Shown one piece after another: positions 10,353-20,937 of a stretch of DNA of 64,000 nt. The stretch is from contig BGKB01000115.1 in NCBI GenBank assembly GCA_003116975.1, positions 130,430 to 194,429 of the forward strand, read 5' to 3'. Position 1 is the stretch's first letter; each line of letters begins with the position of its first letter. Below the pieces are notes generated by a model, which saw only the letters and a program-made list of their open reading frames with translations, was not told where the DNA came from and did not search any database. The translations under genes and the position numbers were made by a program. The DNA is from Aurantiochytrium sp. KH105 (taxonomy: Eukaryota > Sar > Bigyra > Thraustochytrida > Thraustochytriidae).

Positions 10353-12368
10353 TTAGAAAGAAATCATGCGCTTGAAGAGCGCACGCACAATCTCGCCAAC
10401 GAGCGAGAGCTGAATGGCCATCTTGGAGGGCTGGCGCTGCTCCTCGTACCACCACCAGCCATCGTTCTCCATGCGGTGGCAAGCACGAACAATCTTCTCG
10501 GTGAGCTTGTCGAGGTCATCACGCTTGAAGTCAAGAGAAAAGGAAAGGCGACCCGTACCGACCCAGGACAAGTTCAAACCCTCATCCTTGAGCAGGTACT
10601 GGAGCATCCAATGGTAGCGACCAGGGCGCTTGTAGAGGATGGTCCAGACCGAGGCGTAGGCGGCAATCTGGATCGGGGCCGAGGTCTCAGGAAACTCCTT
10701 TTCGAGGCGCGCGTTGATGTCAACAACCCATTCGGAAACGTCCGTGCGCAGACGGTTGTACTCGTTGCGAGCACCCGGCGAGGTGACCCACTTGAGAAAG
10801 ACGTTCATGGCACCAACGAGAATGGGCTGGGCCGCAAAGGTTCCAATAACGTAGGCCACGCGCAGCGGCTTGACCGGGTCCGAACGGCGCATCAAGTGCG
10901 AGGGGCCGCAGCAAATGCCGTTGGCAATACCGCCACCGAGGGTCTTGCCATACGTGACAATGTCGGCCTCAACGCCAAAGTACTCTTGGGCGCCGCCAGG
11001 GGCGAGACGGAAACCAGTGTAGACCTCGTCGAACATGAGAGTGATGCCGTAGCGAGTGCAGGTCTCGCGCATCTGCTCGAGCCAAGTCTTGTAGGCCTGC
11101 GTCGAGCTGCTAGCGCCGCGGGTGTTGCTGGCGAGCACAAGATCGCTAGGGGGCGGGGCGTTGGGGTGAAAGGCCTGGAGTGGATTGATCATGACGGCGG
11201 CAATTTCGTGGGCACGCAGACGGATAACGTCCATGGACGCGGGGGACATGTCCTTGAGCGTGAGGATGTCACCCGGCACGCGCTCGTTTCCGGCCATGCT
11301 CTGCACACCATCATACCAGCCGTGGTAGGCGCCACCAAAGATGACAACGTACTTCTTGCGGGTGTTGTAGCGGACAAGGCGAATAGCGGCCATGACGGCC
11401 TCCGTGCCACTCATGTGGAAGCTGACCTCCTCCTTTTTGGAAATTTGGCGGAGCATGTCAATGTTCTCGCGCACAAGCGGGTGAAGCGGGCCCAAGACGC
11501 AGCCAACGTTCTTGGTAAGGTCCCAGCCCTCGGAGATGAAGCGCTTGTACTCTTCGTAGCCGCAGACGTTGACACCGTACGATCCGCTGACGTCCGTGAG
11601 CCGGTGGCCATCAACATCAATCAGGTCCGTGCCCTCGACGTGGTCCAGGACAGTGCAAGGGTCGCACCAGCCTTCGAGCTTGCGCTGGAAGGGAATAAAC
11701 ACGCGGTTACCCGCGGCGAAGCGCAGGTCAGAGAACTTGTCGGCAAGGTAGGAGCTGGTGGCAATGCTCTTGGGGAACTTGCCCTGCCAGTGCTTGTTGA
11801 GCTCATTAAAGGCCTGCTCGCGCTTCTGGGCCACCTCCTCGGGCGGGTTGTCGGTGCGAAAGAACTCGCGGTCGCTAAAGGCCCAACGGGGCATAATATG
11901 CGAGACAATGGGGAAGATAAGCGGAGTGGGCGTCGCGGCGCGCAGCGTCATGAGCTCAAGAAAGATGCGAAAGCCGAGCATGCCGACGCCCACGGCGGCA
12001 AAGAGAATCTTGACGTTGACCTCCTCGTCGAGGATCTTGCCCGCGGCAAAGAGGGCCACCGTGGCCATGAAAGCGTAGCTCTGCTTGCGGTTCAGCATGG
12101 GAACGTGGATGGCCACCATAACCACGCCGAGGGCCTCGATGGCGATGGCGGGCACCACGTTGGCGCTGGGAAAGTAAGCCACGAGCAGGGCGCACGTCAC
12201 AAAGATGAGCGAGACCGTTGCGCTCATCTGGCTCATCTTGGGCGCCTGCGCCAGGAGAAAGCACCCAAACGCCATGACCGTCACCGGGTGAAACTTGCAC
12301 GCGTCATCGTTGTCCGCGCACAGCCAGGTTTCCTCGCCGCCGGGCAGCAGCTGTACAAGTTGCACCAT
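10353..12368 (-). CDS. Class III PLP-dependent aminotransferase fused to an N-terminal multi-pass membrane domain
   Basis: A 671-residue protein. Residues 1-145 contain about five hydrophobic segments (roughly 28-42, 48-66, 71-90, 98-112 and 119-140), so the enzyme is membrane-anchored. Residues about 215-640 form a fold-type I class III aminotransferase, closest in pattern to glutamate-1-semialdehyde 2,1-aminomutase. Visible landmarks are the phosphate-binding SGTEAVMAAIRL (320-331), YHGWYDG (348-354), the PLP-ring Asp447 in FDEVYTGFR, and the Schiff-base Lys475 in VTYGKTLGGG. All core catalytic residues are present. A true GSA aminomutase is soluble and plastidic or bacterial; the membrane fusion argues for a different, perhaps lipid- or amine-related substrate, which cannot be named. 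Codon use is strongly C/G-ending, suggesting good expression. Confidence 0.85.
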   Translation of the reverse strand: MVQLVQLLPGGEETWLCADNDDACKFHPVTVMAFGCFLLAQAPKMSQMSATVSLIFVTCALLVAYFPSANVVPAIAIEALGVVMVAIHVPMLNRKQSYAFMATVALFAAGKILDEEVNVKILFAAVGVGMLGFRIFLELMTLRAATPTPLIFPIVSHIMPRWAFSDREFFRTDNPPEEVAQKREQAFNELNKHWQGKFPKSIATSSYLADKFSDLRFAAGNRVFIPFQRKLEGWCDPCTVLDHVEGTDLIDVDGHRLTDVSGSYGVNVCGYEEYKRFISEGWDLTKNVGCVLGPLHPLVRENIDMLRQISKKEEVSFHMSGTEAVMAAIRLVRYNTRKKYVVIFGGAYHGWYDGVQSMAGNERVPGDILTLKDMSPASMDVIRLRAHEIAAVMINPLQAFHPNAPPPSDLVLASNTRGASSSTQAYKTWLEQMRETCTRYGITLMFDEVYTGFRLAPGGAQEYFGVEADIVTYGKTLGGGIANGICCGPSHLMRRSDPVKPLRVAYVIGTFAAQPILVGAMNVFLKWVTSPGARNEYNRLRTDVSEWVVDINARLEKEFPETSAPIQIAAYASVWTILYKRPGRYHWMLQYLLKDEGLNLSWVGTGRLSFSLDFKRDDLDKLTEKIVRACHRMENDGWWWYEEQRQPSKMAIQLSLVGEIVRALFKRMISF

Positions 12369-13155
12369 GGCTCCCCACTGCGCGCTCGCCGTCCAATCCG
12401 CCTCTGCTGTCTCCGCCGCTGCCTCCGCCGTCGCTGCCGCCGCTGCCGCCGCTGCCGCCGCTCCGCCTCCGCGCAGGCCCGCTCCGCTCGTCGTCCGCGT
12501 CGTGCCTCGCTGCTCGCTCCGTTCGGGCTCTGCGCAAGTAAGTTGTGCAGGCGGCGCGGCTGCGGCGCCACAAGACTTCCTCTCTCTCCCTCTCTCTCCT
12601 AATTACTGACAACAGCAGAGTGCACGCGCACCTTCTGCTCCTCCGTATCAACACGGCGATCGATCGATACCTCTTTGCCCAGCGCGCAATCTCGCCCTGG
12701 TGTCGGTGCCGCCGGCCGCCCAGGAGCTTCCTCGCGCGCCGCGACCCGCACCACTCGCACGGGTTGCCTCGACCTCGCTTGCTCGCTTGCTTGCTTTCGC
12801 GCCTGGCGTGCGAGGGACGTCGCTCGTGCCGAGGGATGATGATGCACCGCGCGCTCTGGCTTGCTCGCCTTGGTTACGTGGAGGGTTGACGGCCTCTCTC
12901 TCGTGTGTGTTGTATGTGTGTGTTGTGCACTGCGCAAACTGCAGTGCGGCCGAGGGACCGGACAGCGTGGCACAAGAGCAGCAATGACGGCAGCATTAGC
13001 AGCATTGGCAACAGTAGTAGCCTATAGCGGCCAGCAGACAGGAAGGGAAGCGGGGACGGCAAGAGAACTCACGAGGACAAGGAAGGCTTCGCGAAGGCTT
13101 CGGGGTTCACGACAGGAAGCAGAAGAGCGCTGTGCTGCAGAAGAGCGGTGCTGCG

Positions 13156-13188
13156 TGTCGTTATCGTGTCGTTATCGTGTCGTTATCG
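13156..13188. repeat. 11-bp x 3 tandem repeat
   Basis: The unit TGTCGTTATCG occurs three times in perfect tandem. It lies in intergenic DNA with no visible function. Confidence 0.9.
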
Positions 13189-14937
13189 TCGGTGGGCTTT
13201 CGAAGACGCTGCAGCTGTATACTACAAGGCTATAAGAAGCCAAAGAAAAGTCCAGTTTGTTAGGTTGAGTGGTTAGGTGTTGCAGGCAGGCAGACGAGTC
13301 AAATAATAAGTGTGGCAATCAATCAACAAATGGTCACCAAACAAGCATCATGGCCGAGCGATTGAGCAAGACTCGCTCTTGCAAAAGAAGACAAAAGCTT
13401 CTTATTCTATGAACGAACAAGAGGTTCGCATCATCGTCTTCATGCGGCCCCGCCGGTCAGCAAACGACTACGAATCAGCGATTAATCAAAATCAGCAAGA
13501 GACGTCGCTGCCGAGCACGCTCATACAAACTACGCAACCTGAAATCAGCTTTCTGGCTTCTGCCCGCAGCTGCAGCCGCCGCTGCCGTCCTATTATTGAT
13601 GCAGAAAGGATATATTTTGTGGGCGACTCCTCGATCTTTTCGCATCTTGACGATCATTGACTTTTCATATTTCTCGATCAATGCAAGCTCCTGCTAATCG
13701 ACCGAACGATCGATCGATACCGGCAGCGTTTGAAGACGACGCAAAGATCTCGGTTGCAAGTAATCACTCACACCAGACCATGCATGGCCTCTCCAAGAAG
13801 ATTCTGTCTGTTTGCAAATTGATTCCTGCTACGTGATCATGAATAATAGTGATGCAGCAGTCGATCAGGCAACTGGCTCGCTGATCATGGCCTGGCCAGA
13901 AGCCACGGGCCTCCCAGGCTTCCCATGCAGGTGGTGACTAACGTCCAAGTGCAGCCAGCCCCGAGACGCGTGGCGCATTTCCTCCCTCATGATGCGCCGC
14001 CGCGGACTCGCAAGCTGCCCTGCTTCTCTGCTTGGCTCGAGAAGCGCAAGATTCGCGCAAGATTCGATCTTTGCCATTCCCGCATCTTGCTCCTCCCGCC
14101 CCTGCCCCGGGAAGGTAAAGATCTTCCCGGCTTATTGCGGACATCTTCACCTTCTTCAACATCATCTTCGTCTCCGTCCCAACCAACGCCGACGAAATCC
14201 TCGCCAGCCCGCCGAACGAGCTCGCCGCGCGAATCTTGGGCTTCCCTCCCCTTCTTCAACCCACCTCTTCCCATTTTTTTATTTTTTCATTTTTCTCCTC
14301 AACGGGCCGCAGGGGTACCGGTACCTCCAGACGGTACCCCAAGGTGTGTGCCGCTCGCACGCGCGCACGCGCTCTTGTGTCGCGCGCGCGCGCGCTCTTG
14401 ACCGCCTGCGCGGTGCGGAGGCCCGTGCACACGCGGGCTGGGCTCCGCCCGGCTGCTGGCAATGCGGCGCGCGCGTCCGGGCCGCTTCCGGACGGCGCGG
14501 GAGGCCGCGATGGATGGAGGGAGCGAGGAAGGAGGGAGGGACAACTGGCGCCGGTGGCGCCACGCGGCGCCGATCGCGCGAACACACCAACAAGCCAAGC
14601 CAAAAACAAAAAAAAACAGCGCCGCGACGCCGCAAGTGGAATACCGGCGCCTGCAAGTGACGCGCCGGGTTTGCTCCACTTGCGGCGCACTTCGCGCCAC
14701 TTGCGCGCCGCCGTCTCTGGCTAAACTCGTAGCAGCGCCGCCGCCGCGCTTTTTCTTTCTTCCTCCTGTTTCCTCCTTCGACCCGCCCCAACCCTGATCC
14801 GCCGAGACCAAGCCGCCGAAGCCAGCCGACGCGGCGCCCTCGCGTCGAAACCCGCCCGCCCGCCCGCCCGCCCGCTGCCGCCGCGCCTTCTACGGATTAC
14901 GCGCGCGCAAGCACCGGCCGGAGTGCGACGCGGCCGG

Positions 14938-14986
14938 CCAGAGCAGGGCCGAGCAGAGCAGAGCAGAGCAGAGCAGCAGGGCAGAC
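14938..14986. repeat. (AGAGC)n tract, + orientation
   Basis: Runs of GAGCA/AGAGC pentanucleotides. It forms an inverted pair with the GCTCT tract at 15688-15734, with about 700 bp between the arms. It belongs to a family of such tracts in this window. Confidence 0.88.
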
Positions 14987-15687
14987 TGAGAGAGGGACGG
15001 TGTGAAGAGGAAGGAGAGAGAGCGGCCACACCGGGATGCGGACTGCGCAACCCGCGCTTGGGGGGGTAGGTAACGACCGCGAGGCCTCCGGACGCGCTCT
15101 GATGGCCAGTGGAGAGGTGACGCCTGCACTGGTGGGTAGAAACTGGCATATTAATATAGGGATTTATGGATACTGCGGGGTGAATTTGTAGAGGAGAGGT
15201 GGAGGCAACACTGAGCAAGGGTTAGGTGTAGAATATGTCGTGTGCATCGGCGGTACAAAGTTCATGATGGATTGTGTGGTATGCGGCTGTCCCGCAGTCG
15301 ACCGAAGAGGCGGTTCAATTCGTGAGGCGGAAAACGATTTTCGGTGGTAGTGTTGCAGACGTAGTGGTCAACGAGGCGAGTGTGAGGGGCCGTCATCTGA
15401 GAGGACGCTTCCCAGAGGAAGGCGCGGCCGCGGCGGCGACGCCATTCCATCGTACGTCCAAGATTTCCAAACCTTGAACTGTCAGCCCTGCCGGTACGTT
15501 GCGTTCAAGGCCACCTCGCGCGGGGAGGAGGACCCCGTGCACCTGGCTCCAGCCGCCGTGCACCTGGCTCCAGCCGCCTCGCCTCCGCCTCGGCCCCGGC
15601 CCCGCCCTCGGCCCCGCGTCTCCTCGGGCGCAGCCGGCCGCGCGAGCTCGCCTCCTGCTCAGCGTCGGGTGAGCGGGTGGGTGGCTG

Positions 15688-15734
15688 GCTCTGCTCTGCT
15701 CTGCTCTGCTCTGCTCTGCTGCTCTGCTCTGCCA
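15688..15734. repeat. (GCTCT)n tract, opposite orientation
   Basis: The pentanucleotide CTCTG/GCTCT is repeated about eight to nine times with one phase slip. It lies roughly 300 bp upstream of the Mpo1-like start codon and is the reverse complement of the unit at 14938-14986. Confidence 0.88.
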
Positions 15735-16029
15735 GGCTGACACGCCTCGTGGAGATGCTTGCGCGAGCACCTCCTCTCTCGCGGACGCCGAGGGCAAGGA
15801 CGAGAGCGAGCCGAGGAGCTCTTCTGGAGCGGGAGAGAGAGCGGGAGTGGTGGGCGGCGGGATGGCACCGCCACGCGTCGAGTGATGGACGAGAACTGAC
15901 CTGATTTTGCTCGATGGATTGATGATGCGATGCGCGCGCCTCTCTGTCGCACACACACATTTGTACATGCATACACACAGACAGCTTTCTTACACACATA
16001 CACATTTTATACACAACCTCGTCAAGACG

Positions 16030-16740
16030 ATGGCGCCCAAGACACAGGCCAAGCAGGAGGAGGTCGATGTGACCAACCTCACCAAGCCCGTCATCGCCGA
16101 CGAGAACATGGGCTTCTGGGAGGCCGTTGCCCAGCAGAAGGAGGTCGACCACCACGCCTCGCACAGCAACCTCATCAACCAGTGGCTCCACCTCATTAGC
16201 TCCACCATCTTCATCATCTGCTACTACGTTGTCTTCATGCCCAACCAGTTCTCCTGGAACGAGGCCCTCGAGACCGCCATGTACTGGGGTCTCTTCTCGC
16301 TCATCATCCGCCAGGCCGGCCACTACATCTTCGAGCCCCCTTGCCACGACAAGGAGCAGGCCATGCTTGGTTTTGATACCGAGAACAAGGTCCGCATTTG
16401 TGTCGTCTACGGTGGCATCCCGGCTGCCCTCCTCGCTGCCGTCCACCTCAAGGGCGACATCAACATCTCCCTCGCCCAGGCCTGGATCGTTGTCACCTTC
16501 TCGGTTGTCTTTGGCCGCGTCGCCCTCCTCTGGAGCCGCTATGGATTCCGCATTTCCATGCACTGGTTCGTCAAGTTCGTCACTGACCCCTTCACGGACA
16601 TCCCCGCCTACTGGAAGAGTGGCTACCAGATCTTCATGCCCAAGCTTGTCCAGGGCGCCCTTCACTCGTCGTTCCCCAACACCTTCTCCATGCCGGCCGG
16701 CTACGTCGCGCCCAAGTCCGGCTACGATAAGGACAAGTAA
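16030..16740 (+). CDS. Mpo1-like (DUF962) multi-pass membrane protein
   Basis: A 236-residue protein. The start is the Met giving MAPKTQAKQEE; upstream codons in the frame translate CA-repeat DNA. Four hydrophobic segments lie at about 52-70, 79-95, 121-141 and 150-168. The family pattern H-x4-N-x3-H is present (His45, Asn50, His54), followed by RQAGHYIFE (94-102), which matches the conserved GH-x-FE element of the DUF962/Mpo1 family. Yeast Mpo1 is an ER Fe(II)-dependent dioxygenase that shortens 2-hydroxy fatty acids derived from phytosphingosine. The same chemistry here is an inference from these His motifs. Strong preference for C-ending codons suggests high expression. The family assignment comes from motif recall only and no search was possible; an unrelated His-rich membrane protein is the alternative. 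Confidence 0.7.
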   Translation: MAPKTQAKQEEVDVTNLTKPVIADENMGFWEAVAQQKEVDHHASHSNLINQWLHLISSTIFIICYYVVFMPNQFSWNEALETAMYWGLFSLIIRQAGHYIFEPPCHDKEQAMLGFDTENKVRICVVYGGIPAALLAAVHLKGDINISLAQAWIVVTFSVVFGRVALLWSRYGFRISMHWFVKFVTDPFTDIPAYWKSGYQIFMPKLVQGALHSSFPNTFSMPAGYVAPKSGYDKDK

Positions 16741-17835
16741 ACTGTTCCGCACTTTCCTATTCGTTGATAGCTTACCTACATTGTGAGACATATTCTGTTT
16801 CTCCTTCGTGATGATCTCTTTCTTTGCTTTCCTTGCACAACTTGAGATTGGCTCTTCTTGACGTCCAACGGGAAAAGGCACCAGCACCACTTGCTTTCTT
16901 CCCTTTATTTTGGAACGACGAATGGAAAACAGTAGTATACAGAAAGCAGTGTACGCCGTTCTTCGTGTTGTTTCGTGAGTGGCGCCATGTGCGTACGAAC
17001 CGTAATACAATCCGCGAAACATGTGTGTATACACTACAGTAAAAAAGAAGCTAGTACCGAACCATTGTTAACATCTCGTACAATGTGCTCTACGCTGCTA
17101 AAAGCAAAATCTTCGTGAGGAGTGTGATGCATAGCAAGAATTACCGTGTTTCATGACGAACAAGCAAATCTCTTCATCAGAGAGGCAGCTTTCTCGCACA
17201 ATGCTCACAATCATAAGTTCACTAGTTGATATGCAAATCACGATGATCTTGTTAGTGGCAGCCTTCCAGAATGAGACTACCGTGGAGGACGGGCATAACC
17301 AATACAACAGCAAAAAGTATACAAATAAGCTGGTCTGCAAGCTCGCCAAATCACTTCGTCTGATAAGCACCATTGCTCAAAAGACGTTTTCCCTTTCTCC
17401 GAAAATCCAGGACAGCCTCGATGCTGAAGTGCACACGTCTCATCTTGGCAGTGAGCATTCGTAACTTCAAGCATGCCATCGTAAAGGCAAAACGGTACAG
17501 AGCGATCGTGAAAGGAAAATCTTCTAGTCCAAGGACTGCCACCTTCGGTAGGGCTAGACCGTATTGCTCAGTCGCGAGAAATTTCGTCGACACATATCCA
17601 ACAACGAGCTCACAGGTATTTTAAAGCTCGCAACAAACCTTGCGCCAACTGCGCAAATGTCATACCTCCCTGCTTCAAAGGCGAACACCTCTTTTTGTCC
17701 CAGTCCGCCGAGCTGTGTCCGCTCAACAGAGCAAGTCAAATCTAGCCAAAAGTCAAACCAAAGCAGACTCGGCCGGCTTGGGCAGGCAGGTAGACAGGCA
17801 GGCAGACAGACAGGGAGACAGGCAGGTAGCTGAAA
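16741..17835. other. Intergenic region between Mpo1-like gene and PPCS
   Basis: No gene is supported. The left part is the AT-richer 3' flank of the Mpo1-like gene. The right end carries a CAGG/CAGA tract (about 17784-17829) that abuts the PPCS start codon, so it is 5' UTR or core promoter. Confidence 0.6.
17784..17829. repeat. CAGG/CAGA tetranucleotide tract
   Basis: An imperfect (CAGR)n tract ends a few bases before the ATG at 17836. Confidence 0.85.
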
Positions 17836-18843
17836 ATGGCGGAGACAGACGGGTCCGCACCTCGCGTGAGCGCCGCCGAGGTTCAGGCGCAGGCAGAGAT
17901 CTTGCAAAAATATCTAGATGCCACCGAGGCCCCAGCGGACCTCGACGAAGATCGCGAGCGCGTGAGCGCCTTCGTTGCCAAACACCACAACGAGGGGCGC
18001 AAGATCGCAGTAGTCACCTCTGGTGGCACAGCTGTCAATCTGGAGAAGCGCGCTGTACGCTTCATCGATAACTTCTCCACGGGTCGCCGCGGCGCAGCCA
18101 CCGTGGAGCACCTTCTTGAACGAGGATATGCCGTGGTTATGCTCAGTCGTCAGGGCTCGGCAGCGCCCTTTGCTCGCACATTGCAAGACGCCACATCCAC
18201 CGCCTTCGACTCCAAGTTCATGGACTGCCTCGTCGTCGACGAGGCCACCGGGGCCGTGCGAATCGAGTGCAAGGCCGACACCGCCGCCGCTAATCTCGTA
18301 CAAGCCATCCGCGAGCACCAGTCTTTTACGAAAAACGGCATGCTCTTACACATTAGCTTCAAATATCTCTCCGACTACATGCTCAAACTACGAATGTGCG
18401 GCGAGTGCGCGGCCCCCGCAGGCCCGTCGGCAATCTTCATCTTGGCCGCCGCAGTGAGCGACTTTCACATCCCGCCGGACCAAATGGCCGAGCACAAGAT
18501 CCAGTCACGTTCTGGACCACTATCTCTCGATCTCTCGCAGGTTCCCAAGGCCCTTGGCGTGCTTCGTTTTCATTGGGCGCCTCATTCCTTTTTTGTTTCC
18601 TTCAAGCTAGAGACCGACCACGACATTCTCATCTCCAAAGCCCAGCAGTCGATCGAAAAGTACGACATGCACATGGTGGTCGCGAACGAGCTCCTCTCCC
18701 GCTACAAGCGTATCTCGCTTGTCACTCGCGCGGGCGAAACCATCGTCACGAAACGCTCCGAGGAAGAAGAGGTCGAAATCCCAATGGTCGAAGCGCTCTG
18801 TGCCGCACATGCGCAGTTTTGCAGTGGTGCACCTAAGGCATGA
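17836..18843 (+). CDS. PPCS: Phosphopantothenate-cysteine ligase
   Basis: A 335-residue protein, similar in length to the eukaryotic monofunctional enzyme. It catalyses the nucleotide-dependent joining of 4'-phosphopantothenate to cysteine, the second step of coenzyme A synthesis from pantothenate. Hallmarks are TSGGTAVNLE (61-70), the FIDNFSTGRRGA element (76-87) that binds the nucleotide and substrate, AAAVSDF (204-210), HKIQS (220-224) with the conserved lysine, SFKLETD (255-261) and VVANEL (281-286). No decarboxylase (CoaC) domain is fused, as in animals and plants and unlike most bacteria. The start is the only in-frame Met before the conserved region, just after a CAGR tract. The 3' end faces the coiled-coil gene with a gap of about 117 bp. 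Confidence 0.93.
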   Translation: MAETDGSAPRVSAAEVQAQAEILQKYLDATEAPADLDEDRERVSAFVAKHHNEGRKIAVVTSGGTAVNLEKRAVRFIDNFSTGRRGAATVEHLLERGYAVVMLSRQGSAAPFARTLQDATSTAFDSKFMDCLVVDEATGAVRIECKADTAAANLVQAIREHQSFTKNGMLLHISFKYLSDYMLKLRMCGECAAPAGPSAIFILAAAVSDFHIPPDQMAEHKIQSRSGPLSLDLSQVPKALGVLRFHWAPHSFFVSFKLETDHDILISKAQQSIEKYDMHMVVANELLSRYKRISLVTRAGETIVTKRSEEEEVEIPMVEALCAAHAQFCSGAPKA

Positions 18844-18960
18844 AACACGAAAAAACGGTGTCTGCTCTCCCATATGGCGACAACATCTTAGCACAGCTAG
18901 CCAATTGCCAAAAGTTTAGCAAAGTATTTTCCTCACCGTCTCAATGGTTCGTGGAAGAGC

Positions 18961-20619
18961 TCACGGTGCCAGTGGTGTACGATTTGACCAAAACACGCTG
19001 CTCGAGTTCACGCTGGCGGCGTCGCCACCGACGCCCAAGGCCGCGGCCGCAGCACTTCGCGGGCTCATCTCAATGTCCACCGTTCCGGCTTTGCTGTCGA
19101 TGCGAAGCTTGGCTACAGAGCCGCCGCTTGCGCTTTCCTGGGAAAACTCATGGGTGTTGTCTAACCTGCTCCGTCGAAAACGACTTCCACTCCCACTTGT
19201 GCTTCCTCGGTGCAAAAAGGCGTCTTCCTCCAAGTCTCGGTCATCATCAATCTCGCTCCGTGCATGCGAACGGTCCGGCCCGTTCGACGGTGTGGCAAAG
19301 TCAAGCTTGCGAATTGTCAAAGGACCTGGCGTAAAGTGACGATTCAACGCACCCCTGCGTGAACCTGTTGGCGTGCTCACCGGCACCGCTGTGGCAGCAT
19401 CCAAGGTGTCGCTGCTACTTCGCCGGCGCGGCCTTGCCGACTTCGAAGCACTAGCCCGGGCCCTACGCTCAGCCATATCGCGCCGTAAACGCTCCACATA
19501 CCGCTGCGTCTCGCTGGTTAGAGCAGATTGGCCTCTTGCATCAAAACTCGCCTCTGGTGCTTCTGCAGACGCAAACGTCGAATCGCTCGCATCCGAACTT
19601 GTTCGCTCTCGCGCCGAAGATGGGACCGGAAGCAAGTCCTTGCGTGCACTATAGAACCTTCGCGAACTCGTCGTCGTCGACGATGCTGTCGTTGTCACTG
19701 GCTGCGACCCTGTTGACAAGAGCGCCAACGCTGGTGTCGGCTGCACATTGCCAGCTTCCATTCCAGCGCGCGCATCTTCCACTTCCCTTGCAGATGCAAA
19801 CGTGGAATCAATGTTGGGCGAAAGCTGCACGAGACGTCTCGAGCCAACCGGAGATGGCGGCTCCTCGACGCTTGTTGCATTGCTCATGGTCGCACTCGCC
19901 GTGGTGCTTGTGCCATTAAGAATCGCTCCAGACTGATCAAGCTGCCGCAGTCTTTGCACCTCGTCGCGCAGAGCGGCAAGCTCTTGCTCATCCTGTTCCC
20001 GCGAGTCCATCACCTTGGTCAACAAGGTTGCCAAGGTTTCTTTTTCATTTTGCGTTTGAGAAAGTTCCTCGCGCAGGCGCACGATCGTGTCTCCGTCTTG
20101 ACGAGCACGTTCCCCGCTTGAGCTCGCGAGCTGCGTCTGAGCTTCTTCGGTGCGCCGCTGCGCGGTGGACAGCTTGTCTCTCAGCTCGGCAATTTCGTCT
20201 TCGTGCGTTCGCTTCGCTTCGAGCAAGACCTGAAGCGAACTCTGCAACTCTTCGTTTACCTTCTTCACGCCTTCAAAGAACTTTTTCATACGCGACGCTT
20301 CCTCCTCGGCCTCATGCACGCGCTGTTGCAGAGCTAGTCGCTCTTCATCGCCACCAGTTTCGTCGCGCACTTGTAAAGCATGCAGTAATGGCGGCGGGGG
20401 TGGAGGTGGAGGTGGAGATTCGGGCCGTCCATTCCTTGAGCGCGGCCCGGCACGCTCTTCCAGTGAGTTGAGGGCATCCTCCTCATCTTCGTCTTCGATC
20501 TCTTCGTAGTGCGCAGCATGGCCTTTGGCGGGCGTCAGCGCCGCAAAGGGAACTGGCGTCGGGGCCTCGAACCTGCCCACTCTTGAAGAGCTCGGTTTAA
20601 GTGCCGACCGCAGACCTCG

Positions 20620-20669
<50 letters not shown>

Positions 20670-20937
20670 TCTGCTGCTGCTGCTCTTCTTGCAGCTGCTG
20701 CCCCTGCCCAGGTGCGCCCGTGGCCTCGAGGTCAGCGTCTTCGCCAGCGCGCGACGGCTGCAGTCTCGAGGAGTTCAAGACGCGCTCCTCCTCCTCGCTC
20801 GCCCGACGGCCCCTCCGCGGCGGGACGCCCGCGTGCAGGAGCTTGAGCCGCGCCGGGGACGCGCCCTCCACGGCCTCCAGGGCCGCCACGGCCTCCGCGA
20901 TCGCCTCGAGCGCCTCCGTCACCGCCGTCTCCGCCAT
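18961..20937 (-). CDS. PolyQ coiled-coil protein of unknown function
   Basis: A 658-residue protein with no recognised catalytic domain. The N-terminus is Ala/Glu-rich. A glutamine-rich segment at about 80-107 is encoded by the CAG tract at 20619-20694. A Pro-run lies near 175-185. A strong coiled coil spans about 200-345, with regular Leu/Glu/Lys heptads (for example EELQSSLQVLLEAKRTHEDEI and LREELSQTQNEKETLATLL). The rest is Ser/Thr/Arg-rich and probably disordered, with a short conserved-looking C-terminal stretch. Such architecture is common in cytoskeletal, centrosomal or trafficking proteins, but nothing here allows a specific role. It is divergent from the NEK kinase gene across 780 bp. 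Confidence 0.75.
20619..20694. repeat. CTG/CAG trinucleotide tract encoding polyglutamine
   Basis: About 20 or more CTG (+ strand) triplets with few interruptions. On the coding (-) strand they are CAG and give a run of about 16 uninterrupted Gln within a longer Gln-rich segment. The length probably varies between strains. Confidence 0.9.

Larger units (their letters stand above)
12369..16029. other. Long divergent intergenic region (aminotransferase / Mpo1-like)
   Basis: No supportable gene is seen in 3.66 kb; the frames present are low-complexity and overlapping. Contents include an 11-bp unit repeated three times (13156-13188), two opposite-orientation AGAGC/GCTCT tracts (14938-14986 and 15688-15734), CA-rich sequence just before the Mpo1-like start (about 15950-16015), and a local AT-richer island near 15150-15250. 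It should contain both promoters. Confidence 0.55.

Noticed and set aside
10323-12602. Open frame of 759 codons on the + strand
   Set aside because: It is the antisense of the aminotransferase gene; the composition (Val/Ala/Gly/His-rich) mirrors GC-biased codons of the real gene and no motif is present.
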